NCBI GenBank assembly: GCA_963204815.1
Contig: CAUJHQ010000115.1
Span: forward strand, 1-64,000
Length of the DNA stretch: 64,000 bases
Reading direction: 5' to 3'
DNA from: Pseudomonadota bacterium
GTDB taxonomy: Bacteria > Pseudomonadota > Gammaproteobacteria > Burkholderiales > Burkholderiaceae_C
Shown: positions 26,017 through 34,800 of the stretch, in pieces
Layout of the letters: every line of letters starts with the position of its first letter
Numbering within the stretch: the stretch's first letter is position 1
Position numbers and translations under genes: made by a program
Notes under the pieces: model-generated
What the model was told of the DNA's origin: nothing
Database searches by the model: none
The model's input: the letters and a program-made list of their open reading frames with translations, nothing else

Positions 26017-28173
26017 CTAGCCACGCCGCCACGCATGGAAGCGCCCGACCCAAGCCAGCAGCGCCTGCGGCGCATGCGCGCGCTTCCACGCGCCGGCGGC
26101 GTACTTGCTGGCCTCGGCCATCGTCGGGTAGGTGTGGATGGTGCCGAGGATGCGGTTCAGGCCGATGCCGTGCTTCATCGCCAGCACGTACTCGGCGAGC
26201 AGGTCGCCGGCGTGCGCCCCGACGATCGTGACGCCCAGGATGCGGTCCTTGCCCGGCACCGTCAGCACCTTCACGAAGCCATGCGCCTCGCTGTCGGCGA
26301 TGGCGCGGTCGAGGTCGTCGAGGCCGTAGACCGTGACCTCGTGGGGAACCTGCCGCTCCTTCGCCTCGAGCTCGTTCAGGCCGACGCGCGCGACCTCGGG
26401 CTCGACGAAGGTCGCCCACGGAATCACGCGGTAGTCGGCGCTGAACTTCCTGAACGGATCGAAGAGCGCGTTGACGGCCGCGTACCACGCCTGGTGGGCG
26501 GCGACGTGGGTGAACTGGTAGGGCCCTGCCACGTCGCCGGCGGCATAGATGTTCGGGAAGTTGGTCTGCAGGTAGCCGTTCACTTCGACCGTTCGGCCGG
26601 TCGTCACGCCCAGTTCTTCCAGGCCGTAGCCCTTCAGGTTGGCGCTGCGGCCGACGGCGACGAGGATGGCATCGAACGGGATCTCCCGTTCCCGGCCTTC
26701 GGCTTCGCAGACCAGCCGCCTGTCCGCGCCGCTGCCCTGCACGCGCAGCGCCTGGTGGCCCGTCAGCACGGTGATGCCCTCGGCGCGGAAGCGGGCGGCG
26801 ACGAGTTCGGAGACGTCCGGGTCTTCGCGCGCGAGCAGGCGCGGCAGCATCTCCACCTGCGTCACCCGCGAGCCCAGCCGCGCGAAGGCCTGCGCGAGCT
26901 CGCTGCCGATCGGGCCGCCGCCCAGCACCACCAGGCGTTCGGGCCGCCGGCGCAGCTGCCAGACGTTGTCCGAGGTCAGCAGCTCGTGCGCGCCGAGCCC
27001 GTCCAGCCCCGGGATCGGCGGCACGAAGGGCCGCGCGCCGGCCGCGATGACGATCGCGCGCGTGCTGAGCGTCTGCACGCGCCCGTCGTGGTGGCGGATC
27101 TCGACCTCCCACGGCGACACGATGCGCGCCGTGCCCTGCGCCACGTCGACGCCCAGGCCGGTGTAGCGCGCCACGGAGTCGTGCGGCTCGATGGCCCGGA
27201 TGACGCGCTGCACGCGTTCCATCACCTCGCCGAAGTCGAACTCGGCCGTCGCGCCGCGCATGCCGAACTCGCGCGCGCGCTGCACCTGCGACACGAAGCG
27301 GGCCGAGCGGATCAGCGCCTTCGACGGCACGCAGCCGGTGTTCAGGCAGTCGCCGCCCAGCGCGTGCTGTTCCACCAGCGTGACCTCGGCCTTCAGCGCC
27401 GCCGCGATGTACGCCGTGACCAGCCCGGCCGAGCCGCCGCCGATGACGACGAGGTTGCGGTCGAAGCGCGCCGGCCGGCGGAACTTCGCGTAGACCCGGC
27501 GCGCCTGGAACAGGTCGAGCGCCTTCTTCGCGGCGAGCGGAAACACCCCCAGCAGCACCAGCGAGCCCAGCACGCCGGGCGAGACGATGCCCGACAGCGA
27601 CTCGATGCGCGCCAGCTGCGTACCGGCGTTCACGTAGACCAGCGTGCCGGCCAGCATGCCGAGCTGGCTGACCCAGTAGAAGGTCCAGGTGCGCAGGCCC
27701 GTCACGCCCATCGCCAGGTTGATGGCGAAGAAGGGCAGCACCGGCACCAGGCGCAGCGTGAAGAGGTAGAAGCCGCCTTCCTTCGCGATGCCGGCGTTGA
27801 CCGCCGCCAGCCGGTCGCCGAAGCGCGCCTGCACCCAGCCCCCGAGCAGCCAGCGCGCGGCCAAGAAGGCGAGGGTGGCGCCGATGGACGACGCGAACGA
27901 CACGATCAGCGTGCCCCAGCCCAGGCCGAACAGCGCGCCGGCGGCGAGCGTCATCACCGCCGCGCCCGGCAGCGACAGCGCGGTCACCGCCACGTAGCCG
28001 GCGAAGAACAGCAGGCCGGCCGCCAGCGGCTGCGCGTCGCGCCAGGCCTGCAGGTCGGCCTGGCGCGCCTGGATGGCCGCCAGGCTGAGGTGGCGGCCGA
28101 GGTCGAGCCCAAAGAAAAGCGCCAGCAGGCCCGCCAGCGCCAACAGCACCCACCACCGCTTGTCCCGAAGCAT
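26017..28173 (-). CDS. Fusion of a VTT/TVP38 membrane domain with a mercuric-reductase-like flavoprotein
   Basis: A 718-residue fusion. Residues 1-230 form a TVP38/TMEM64 (VTT) membrane domain: a first helix WWVLLALAGLLALFFGL, then GYVAVTALSLPGAAVMTLAAG and the FYLFTLRLVPVLPFFAINL core motif. Residues 240-715 are a class I pyridine nucleotide-disulfide oxidoreductase with NLVVIGGGSAGLVTA, redox pair GGDCLNTGCVPSK near residue 285, second Rossmann LVVLGGGPIGSELA, AAGDVAGPYQFTH and a dimerisation domain ending HTYPTMAEA. It lacks the C-terminal Cys-Cys of true mercuric reductase and begins a three-gene minus-strand unit. Confidence 0.92.
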   Translation of the reverse strand: MLRDKRWWVLLALAGLLALFFGLDLGRHLSLAAIQARQADLQAWRDAQPLAAGLLFFAGYVAVTALSLPGAAVMTLAAGALFGLGWGTLIVSFASSIGATLAFLAARWLLGGWVQARFGDRLAAVNAGIAKEGGFYLFTLRLVPVLPFFAINLAMGVTGLRTWTFYWVSQLGMLAGTLVYVNAGTQLARIESLSGIVSPGVLGSLVLLGVFPLAAKKALDLFQARRVYAKFRRPARFDRNLVVIGGGSAGLVTAYIAAALKAEVTLVEQHALGGDCLNTGCVPSKALIRSARFVSQVQRAREFGMRGATAEFDFGEVMERVQRVIRAIEPHDSVARYTGLGVDVAQGTARIVSPWEVEIRHHDGRVQTLSTRAIVIAAGARPFVPPIPGLDGLGAHELLTSDNVWQLRRRPERLVVLGGGPIGSELAQAFARLGSRVTQVEMLPRLLAREDPDVSELVAARFRAEGITVLTGHQALRVQGSGADRRLVCEAEGREREIPFDAILVAVGRSANLKGYGLEELGVTTGRTVEVNGYLQTNFPNIYAAGDVAGPYQFTHVAAHQAWYAAVNALFDPFRKFSADYRVIPWATFVEPEVARVGLNELEAKERQVPHEVTVYGLDDLDRAIADSEAHGFVKVLTVPGKDRILGVTIVGAHAGDLLAEYVLAMKHGIGLNRILGTIHTYPTMAEASKYAAGAWKRAHAPQALLAWVGRFHAWRRG

Positions 28174-28289
28174 TCAGTTCCTTTTCCGTGTTGGCCCCGG
28201 CGCATGCGCCTCCGGCCGCGATTAGACGCGCTGGCGCGCCCGTTCCTTACACGCAGGGTTGGAAGGCCCCGCGTGCTCCAATGCGGGCC

Positions 28290-28305
28290 CGAGGCCCGGG
28301 CCTCG
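28290..28305. repeat. Perfect 16-bp palindrome CGAGGCCCGGGCCTCG
   Basis: A self-complementary 16-mer in the 162-bp divergent gap between the VTT-flavoprotein gene and the 169-residue hypothetical gene, 31 bp before the latter's ATG. GC-rich chance palindromes are not rare at this composition, so the regulatory meaning is weak. Confidence 0.35.
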
Positions 28306-28335
28306 ACGACACCCACGGCCCGACCGTCCGCCCGC

Positions 28336-28845
28336 ATGCCCCTGCCACGCCGTTTCGATGACGCCCTGATGGAGCCGCCGGCGCCGCGCGCCGCGCCCGA
28401 CGCCGCGCTGCTGCGCTCGCTGCGCGCGTGGTGCGAAGCCGGCGCGTGGCCGGCGCTCACGCTGCCGCTGGCCGCCGCCAGCATCGCGCCGCACGGTGGC
28501 CTGGAGGGGGCCGCCGGCGAACTCGACGGCAGCCACGCGCTCGCCCGCCTGGGGCGCTGGCGCGGCCTCGCATGGCGGCTGCAGCTGCTGCTGCGCGAAC
28601 GTGCGCCCGGCCACCGGCCGCGCCCCGCCGACCCCTGGGACTGCGGCTGGTGGCGCGACGGCGCGCTCGCCGCCGCCACCGCCTTCCGCCCGCGCCGGCC
28701 CACGCTGCTGCTGGTGCGCGAGGCCTCGGCCGCGGCGGCGCCGGCGCTGCTGGCCGCGCTGCAGGCCCAGCAGGCGCACTACGCGCGGCCGCTGCGGGTG
28801 CTGCAGGTGAGCGCCGCGCCCGTGCCCGGTTGGCCCCGGCTCTGA
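28336..28845 (+). CDS. Hypothetical protein, 169 residues
   Basis: A soluble alanine- and arginine-rich protein starting MPLPRRFDDALMEPP. The middle reads WPALTLPLAAASIAPHGG and DPWDCGWWRDGALAAATAF. The C-terminal third has a beta-alpha-like pattern (TLLLVREA, then an alanine helix, then RVLQVSAAPVPGW). I recognise no family. The track's frame beginning at 25843 is a shadow across the opposite-strand flavoprotein. It is followed 32 bp later by a TerB-like gene on the same strand. Confidence 0.6.
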   Translation: MPLPRRFDDALMEPPAPRAAPDAALLRSLRAWCEAGAWPALTLPLAAASIAPHGGLEGAAGELDGSHALARLGRWRGLAWRLQLLLRERAPGHRPRPADPWDCGWWRDGALAAATAFRPRRPTLLLVREASAAAAPALLAALQAQQAHYARPLRVLQVSAAPVPGWPRL

Positions 28846-28877
28846 CGCGGCGCCGCGCCGGCTGTCATCATTGACCG

Positions 28878-29345
28878 ATGCTGAAGACGCTGAAGGACCT
28901 CTTCGACAGTCTGGTGCCGCCCGCGCCCGGCACCGCGCCGGCGGCCGGCGAGCACGCGCTGCAGCTCGCCACCGCGGTGATGCTGGTCGAGGTGATGCGC
29001 GCCGACACCAGCTTCCACGAAGGCGAGCGTGCCGCCGTGCTGGCCGCGCTGCGCGACAAGTTCGCGCTCGCCGACGACGAGGCCGCGCGCCTGGCCGAGC
29101 TGGCCGAGGCCGCCGCGAAGCAGGCCACCGACCTCTTCGCGTTCACCTCGCGCATCAACGAACGCTTCGAGATGCCGCAGAAGCTGCGCATGCTCGAACA
29201 CATGTGGCGCGTGGCCTACGCCGACGGCCGCCTCAGCGAGCACGAGCGCCACGTGCTGTGGCGCATCGCCGACCTGCTGCACGTGCCGCAGGGCGCCTAC
29301 GTGCATGCGCGCCTGCGGGCGCAGCAGGAAGCCGGCCTGGCGTGA
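28878..29345 (+). CDS. TerB-like (tellurite resistance TerB family) protein
   Basis: A 155-residue all-helical protein. After ~25 variable residues, the TerB core shows LATAVMLVEVMRADTSFHEGERAAV and a mirrored second half RMLEHMWRVAYADGRLSEHERHV. The two acidic loops (MRADTSFHEGE and YADGRLSEHE) form the metal-binding pair typical of TerB domains. No other ter genes are nearby, so it is probably a stand-alone house-keeping TerB-like protein and not a tellurite operon member. Confidence 0.88.
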   Translation: MLKTLKDLFDSLVPPAPGTAPAAGEHALQLATAVMLVEVMRADTSFHEGERAAVLAALRDKFALADDEAARLAELAEAAAKQATDLFAFTSRINERFEMPQKLRMLEHMWRVAYADGRLSEHERHVLWRIADLLHVPQGAYVHARLRAQQEAGLA

Positions 29346-29515
29346 CACGCTGCGCGCCGCGGCGCGCGATCGCAGCAACGCCACCTTCGGCGACCCGCTG
29401 TTCGGCACGGCGAAGTCCTTCGGGCGCTGCCGCGGTCTTCAGCCCGCGCTCGGAATGCCGATAGCAGAGGATGGCGCGCTCCGCCGGCGCGCGCCGCCTC
29501 CGCATTCACGTCCCC

Positions 29516-30721
29516 ATGGCCTCGCCGCTGCTGCCCGATCTGTCCTCCGCCGTCTGGGCGGTGGGGGTGCAGTTCCTGCTGTACGCCGCCGGTTGGGCGC
29601 TGTGCAGCCTGCTGCTGCGCGAGAACCGCCGCGCCGTGCTGTACTGGAGCCTGTTCATGGCGCTCGTCGGCGCCGGCCTGCTGCTGGCGAGCACGCGCGA
29701 CGCGCAGCGCGGCTGGTGGGCCTTCGTCGGCGCCGACCTCGCCTTCGTCGGCGCCTACGTGTCGCTGCGGCGCGGGCTCGAGCATTTCCTGTCGCTGCCG
29801 AGGCGGCCGCTGGAGCATGCGCTCACGCTGCTGCCGTTCGGCGCGGCGATGCTCGCGCTCGGCCCCGGCGTCGAGCACGCGCCGTGGCGGGTGACGCTCA
29901 CCTACGGCATCGGCGCCATCGTCGTCGTGCGCATGCTGTGGGTCACGGTGCCGCGCGGCAGCGCCGAGTTCGGCGGGCGCCTGATGGCGCTGCTGGCGGT
30001 GCCGGCGGTGCTGCTCGGCGCGATGCTCGCGCTGCGCACCGTGCAGCAGCTGGCCGACCCGTCGCACGCGCTGGAGATGCACCTCACGAACGCGGGCAAC
30101 CGCTCGCTGCTGCTGTCCTACCTGGTCGGCGCCGCGCTCTTCAGCTTCAGCTTCATGGCGCTGCTGGTGGCGCGCCTGGTCGACCGGCTGCGCCGCCTGA
30201 GCCTGGAGGACCCGCTCACCGGCCTGCTGAACCGGCGCGCCTTCGACGCCGAGCTGCAGCGCGAATGGCAGCGTGCGCTGCGCGGCCGCGGCGCCTTCGC
30301 GCTGCTGGCGCTGGACCTGGACCACTTCAAGCGCGTGAACGACGCCCACGGCCATGCCGGCGGTGACCACGTGCTGCGCGAGGTGGCGAGCCGCCTGCGC
30401 ACCACGCTGCGCGTCACCGACGTCGCGGCGCGCACCGGCGGCGAGGAGTTCGTCGTCATCGTGCCGGGTGCGGACGAGCCGGCCGCGTGCGCGCTCGCCG
30501 AGCGCCTGCGCACCAGCATCGCCAGCCAGCCGGTGGCGCTGGCGGCCGGGCCGATCCGCATCACCGCCAGCGTCGGCGTGGCCGTCGTCAGCGCGGCCGA
30601 CGCCGATGCCGAGCGCCCGCTGCGGCGTGCCGACGAGGCGCTCTACGCGGCCACGCGCGCCGGCCGCGACCGCGTGCAGGTGGCCGCGCCGCCGGCCACC
30701 GCCGACGCCCAGGCGGCCTGA
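29516..30721 (+). CDS. Membrane diguanylate cyclase (GGDEF protein)
   Basis: A ~401-residue protein (ATG at 29516; 29471 is an alternative that adds 15 basic residues). Six to seven hydrophobic segments occupy residues 10-220. A GGDEF domain follows: DPLTGLLNRRAF near residue 235, LDLDHFKRVNDAHGHAGGD near 265, and the active-site loop TGGEEF near 310, a functional variant of GGDEF. The RxxD inhibitory site is not evident just before GGEEF. It should make cyclic di-GMP in response to a membrane-sensed cue. No EAL domain is present. Confidence 0.92.
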   Translation: MASPLLPDLSSAVWAVGVQFLLYAAGWALCSLLLRENRRAVLYWSLFMALVGAGLLLASTRDAQRGWWAFVGADLAFVGAYVSLRRGLEHFLSLPRRPLEHALTLLPFGAAMLALGPGVEHAPWRVTLTYGIGAIVVVRMLWVTVPRGSAEFGGRLMALLAVPAVLLGAMLALRTVQQLADPSHALEMHLTNAGNRSLLLSYLVGAALFSFSFMALLVARLVDRLRRLSLEDPLTGLLNRRAFDAELQREWQRALRGRGAFALLALDLDHFKRVNDAHGHAGGDHVLREVASRLRTTLRVTDVAARTGGEEFVVIVPGADEPAACALAERLRTSIASQPVALAAGPIRITASVGVAVVSAADADAERPLRRADEALYAATRAGRDRVQVAAPPATADAQAA

Positions 30722-30801
30722 GCGCCGCGCGGGTTCGACCGGATCGGCGCGCGCAGGGTGCCGGCCGATACTGCCGCGCCGTCCACCCCTGCCGTACCCC
30801 G

Positions 30802-31788
30802 ATGACCCACCCCACCCGCCGCGCCTTCCATCACCGCCTGCTCGGGCTGGCCGCGGCCGCCCTGGCCAGCCCGGCCGTGCGCGCCCAGGCCTACCCCGCG
30901 AAGCCGCTGACGCTGATCGCGCCGTACCCGCCGGGCGGCGGCGTCGACGTCGTCGCGCGCCTCATCGCCGAGAAGCTCGCGGCGCGCCTGGGCCAGGCCG
31001 TCAACGTCGACAACAAGCCGGGCGCCGGCGCCACGCTGGGCGCCACCGCGCTCGCGCGCAGCGCGGCCGACGGCCACACGCTGATGCTGGGCAGCATCGT
31101 CGACTACGCGATCGCGCCGCACGTGCACAAGAGCCTGCCGTTCGACCAGCAGAAGGACTTCGTGCCCATCGTCGAGGCCGGCTTCGGCACGGTGGCGCTG
31201 ATCGTGCACGCCGACCTGCCGGCGAAGACCGTGGCCGAGCTGGTCGCGCTGGCGAAGGCCAAGCCGAACGAGCTGAGCTACGCGTCGTCGGGCGTCGGCG
31301 GCCTGCAGCACCTGAACGCCGAGATGTTCAAGCAGATGGCCGGCGTGGAGCTGGTGCACGTGCCGTACAAGGGCACGGCGCAGCTGCTGCCCGACCTGAT
31401 CGCCGGCCGCATCCCGCTGGCCATCGACAGCCTGCCGGCGCACCTGCCGCACCTGAAGAGCGGCAAGACGCGTGCGCTGGCGGTGGCCAGCCGCACGCGC
31501 AGCCCGATCCTGCCCGAGGTGCCGACAATGATCGAAGCCGGCCTCGCCGGCTACGAGACGGCCACCAACTACACGCTGTTCGCGCCGGCGAAGACGCCGA
31601 CCGAGATCGTGGCGCGCCTGAACGCCGAGACCAACGCGGTGCTCAAGCTGCCCGAGGTGGTGGACAAGCTCACCTCGCTGGGCATCGTCATCACCGGCGG
31701 CAGCACCGAGGCGGCGGTGGCCCGCACCGCCACCGAAGTGGCGAAGTGGGGCAACGTCATCCGCAAGGGCAACCTGCAGCTGTCGTGA
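30802..31788 (+). CDS. Bug-family (tripartite tricarboxylate transporter) substrate-binding protein
   Basis: A 328-residue periplasmic protein with a Tat/Sec signal (TRRAFHHRLLGLAAAALASPAVRA). Family landmarks are YPAKPLTLIAPYPPGGGVDVVAR just after the signal, NKPGAGATLGA near residue 75, VHVPYKGTAQLLPDLIAGRI near 190 and FAPAKTPTEIVARLN near 260. It binds a small carboxylate or similar ligand. No TctA/TctB permease genes are adjacent, which is common for Bug proteins in Burkholderiales; these may share permeases or act as sensors. Confidence 0.93.
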   Translation: MTHPTRRAFHHRLLGLAAAALASPAVRAQAYPAKPLTLIAPYPPGGGVDVVARLIAEKLAARLGQAVNVDNKPGAGATLGATALARSAADGHTLMLGSIVDYAIAPHVHKSLPFDQQKDFVPIVEAGFGTVALIVHADLPAKTVAELVALAKAKPNELSYASSGVGGLQHLNAEMFKQMAGVELVHVPYKGTAQLLPDLIAGRIPLAIDSLPAHLPHLKSGKTRALAVASRTRSPILPEVPTMIEAGLAGYETATNYTLFAPAKTPTEIVARLNAETNAVLKLPEVVDKLTSLGIVITGGSTEAAVARTATEVAKWGNVIRKGNLQLS

Positions 31789-31813
31789 GCGCGCTGGTGC
31801 GGCTGTCGCGCGC

Positions 31814-34800
31814 TCACTGCGCCAGCCGCAGGCTGCCGCCGGTGACGCGGTAGTTCAGCCCGGCGCCCGTGACCACGCTGCAGCTCAGCGCGCCGCAGGG
31901 CGCGGTGCCCAGCAGGTAGCGGCCCTGCGCGTTGGCGCCCTGCACGTTGGGCGCGAAGGTGTTGCCCACCGCGTTCACCGTCACGCCGGCGGCCACGTTC
32001 ACGTTCAGCCCGCTGGTGGTGGTGCCGCTGCCGTTGCCCTGGATCAGGTTGTTGCCCGGCGAGGCGGCGGTGCCGAGGTCGAACACCGAAGACGCGTTGC
32101 CGCCCATCGTGACACCCGAATTGCTGACGGCTTCGGCGTTGCTGCCGGCGCTGGTCACGTGGCCGGTGATGCTGGTGTCGCGCAGCTTCAGCTGGTAGGT
32201 CTTGTTCGCCATGCCCAGCCACAGGCCGCCGTGGAAGGTGACGGCGTTGGCCGCCGGGTCGGTGGTGGCGTTCTGACTGAACTGGCTGCCCGCGAGGTCG
32301 ATGCTGCAGGCGTCGCGGCAGGCCACGCCGCCGTGCGTGTTGCCGCTCACCGTGACGTTGCTGCCGGTCCAGGTGAGCGAAGAGGCGGTCGACCCGGTCT
32401 CGGTGACGAAGACGCCGGTGTTGTTTCCCGACAGCGTGCTGTTCGTCGTCGACAGGGTCAGCGCCGCGCCCGGCTGTGCGAAGCTGCCGACGGCGATGCC
32501 CGCCGAGTTGTGGGAGTAGCCCTGGTTGAAGCCGGTGATCTGCGAATTCACCAGCGTGATCTGCGGCGTGCCCTTCACGGCGTGGATGCCGTAGCCCGGC
32601 CCGCTGTTGGCGGCGGCGTTCAGCAGCGTGCCGTTCAGGTTCACCTGGGTCGCGGCGCCGAACATGAAGATGCCGCTCGAATCCACGTTCAGCACCACGT
32701 TGTTCAGGTCCAGCCGGCTCGACCCCGTGAGGTTGAACGCACCGCGGTTGAAGGCGCCGCTCACGCCGTCGGCGCCGCCGAGCGCGGCGCCGCCGAAGCT
32801 GCCGCCGTTGACCGTGAGCCAGGCATTGCCGGCCAGGCTGGCGTAGATGGCGGTGGCCTGGCCGGCCGGGGCCAGCTGGGCGACGTAGTCGGTCACGTCG
32901 CCTGGTGTCAGGGTGGCGTGCACCGAGCCCGACAGCACCAGCACCGCCGGGAAGGTGCCGTTGCTGACCACGCCGCCGGCCACCTTCAGACCGTCGATCG
33001 ACACGTTGCCGGCCGAGGCCGCGATCGACCCCCAGTCGCCGGCGAAGAAGCGCCTCAGCACCACGCCCACCACCGAGGCGTTGCCCTGCAGCACGATCTG
33101 CTGGCCGATGGCCGCCTGCCCCGGCGTCAGCGCGCGCAGAGTCAGCCCGGCCGGCACCGTGATCGGCGCCGGCTGCGTGCTGCCGTCATAGATGCCGTTC
33201 ATCAGCCACACGGTCTGGTTGGCCGCGGCGGTGGCGGCGGCCAGCGCGATGGAACGGCAGGGGCTGGCCTGGCTGCAGGTGGTGTTGCCGGCATCGGTGC
33301 CGGTGGGGCTGGCGTAGGTGTCGCCGCTGGAAGGCGCGGTCACCACCACGCTGGCCGCGGCGCTGGTGGCCACGTTGTTCTGCGCGTCGTAGGCCTTCGC
33401 GGTGAAGGCGAGGGTGCCGAGGTCGGCCGCGGTGAGGTTCACCGTGGTCTGGAACGGCGCGCTGCTGGTGGTGGCCAGCAGAGTGCTGCCGCGGAAGAAC
33501 TCGACCTTGGTGACGCCGATGTCGTCGCTGGCCGTGGCCAGCAGCGTGGTGGCGCCGGGGGCCAGCACGTTGGCCGGGTTGGCCGCCAGGCTCACGCTGG
33601 GCGGCGTGGTGTCGGGTGCCACGCTGACGTTGACCACCGCGCTGGTGGTGCTGTTGTTGGCGGCATCGAAGGCCTTGGCGGTGAAGGCCACGGTGCCCGC
33701 GTCGGCCGGCGTGAACGACACCGCCTGCGTGTACGGCGCCGTCGTGTCGGTGCCCAGCAGCGTGGTGCCGCGCCAGAACTCCACCTTCGTGACGGCGGCG
33801 TTGTCGCTCGCGCTGGCGCTGAGCGTGGTGCTGCCCGGCGCCACCACGGTGGCCGGGCTGGCCACCAGCGTCACCGTGGGCGGCGTCGTGTCGGTGCCCA
33901 GCGTGACGGTGACGGTGGCCGTCTTGGTGGCGCGCCGGGGGTGGGTGGCGGTCAGCGTGAAGGTGGTGGTGGCGCTGACGTTCACGCTCACCGAACCGAT
34001 CGTCGAGACGTCGATGGCGGGGCTGCTGGCGTGCGAGCCGCCGCCGTTGTCGATGCTCACGTTGCTGGCCCCGAAGACCGACCACGACAGCGTGACCGGC
34101 CCGCCGGGGAAGGCCACGCTGGCGGGCGCCACGGTGAAGCGGTCGATCTCGATGCGGGCGACCACGAAGTCCAGCGACATCGGCTGCGACAGGCTGCTGT
34201 TGCCGGCGCGGTCGAAGGAACGCGCCATGAAGCGGCGCTTGCCGCCGGTGGTGCTGCCGAAGGGCAGCTGCACGGTGCCGCTGTCGTAGCGCGTGCCGCC
34301 CGTCCCGCTGAAGGCCGAAGCCGGGGCCTGCCACACGCGGCTCACCGCCAGCTGGCCCACCTGCGCGCCGCTGTTGAAGGGCGCCGGCGGCGTGCTGCCG
34401 CTGGGGAACACTTCCAGGATCTCCACCGTGCCCAGGCCCTGCGGGTCGGTGGCCACGATGCCGGCTTCGAACACCGCGGCGGTGTCCAGTTCGTCGCGCT
34501 GCGCCACGCTGCCGCCACCGGCGCCACGCACCGTGAACGTGGGGTCCGCCGGCGGGTTCTTGTCCCACATCACCGAGTAGGTGCCGCTGGGCAGCTTGGG
34601 CGCGATGCAGACGAACTTGCCGCCCTTGGGCTGGCAGTTGATGGCGCTGGAGCGCCCGCCGCTGGCCAGCGTGGGCGGCGTGCGGTCGCCGTTGCGCTGG
34701 CAGACGCGGCCGTAGCCGTAGGCGTTGGCCAGCGTTTCGAACTCGGCTTCGCCCGTGACTTCACGGTAGCCGGCCGGGCAGGTGGTGACGGCGGGCACCA

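Noticed and set aside
19132-28173. Arsenosugar biosynthesis cluster
   Set aside because: VTT-flavoprotein, DUF547 and AhpD-like proteins can appear near arsenosugar genes, but no ArsM, ArsS or associated glycosyltransferase is present here.
25843-28845. 1000-residue plus-strand ORF
   Set aside because: It lies antisense to the clearly homologous VTT-flavoprotein and is His/Arg/Gln-rich nonsense in composition. Only its last 169 codons, beyond the opposite gene, look real.
28878-29345. Tellurite-resistance operon
   Set aside because: Only a TerB-like gene is present; no terA, terC, terD or terZ neighbours.
31814-32800. CRISPR array or tandem DNA repeats in the lipoprotein region
   Set aside because: Repetitive look comes from Thr/Ser/Gly-rich beta-helix coding. 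No regularly spaced identical repeats with unique spacers occur here or elsewhere in the window.
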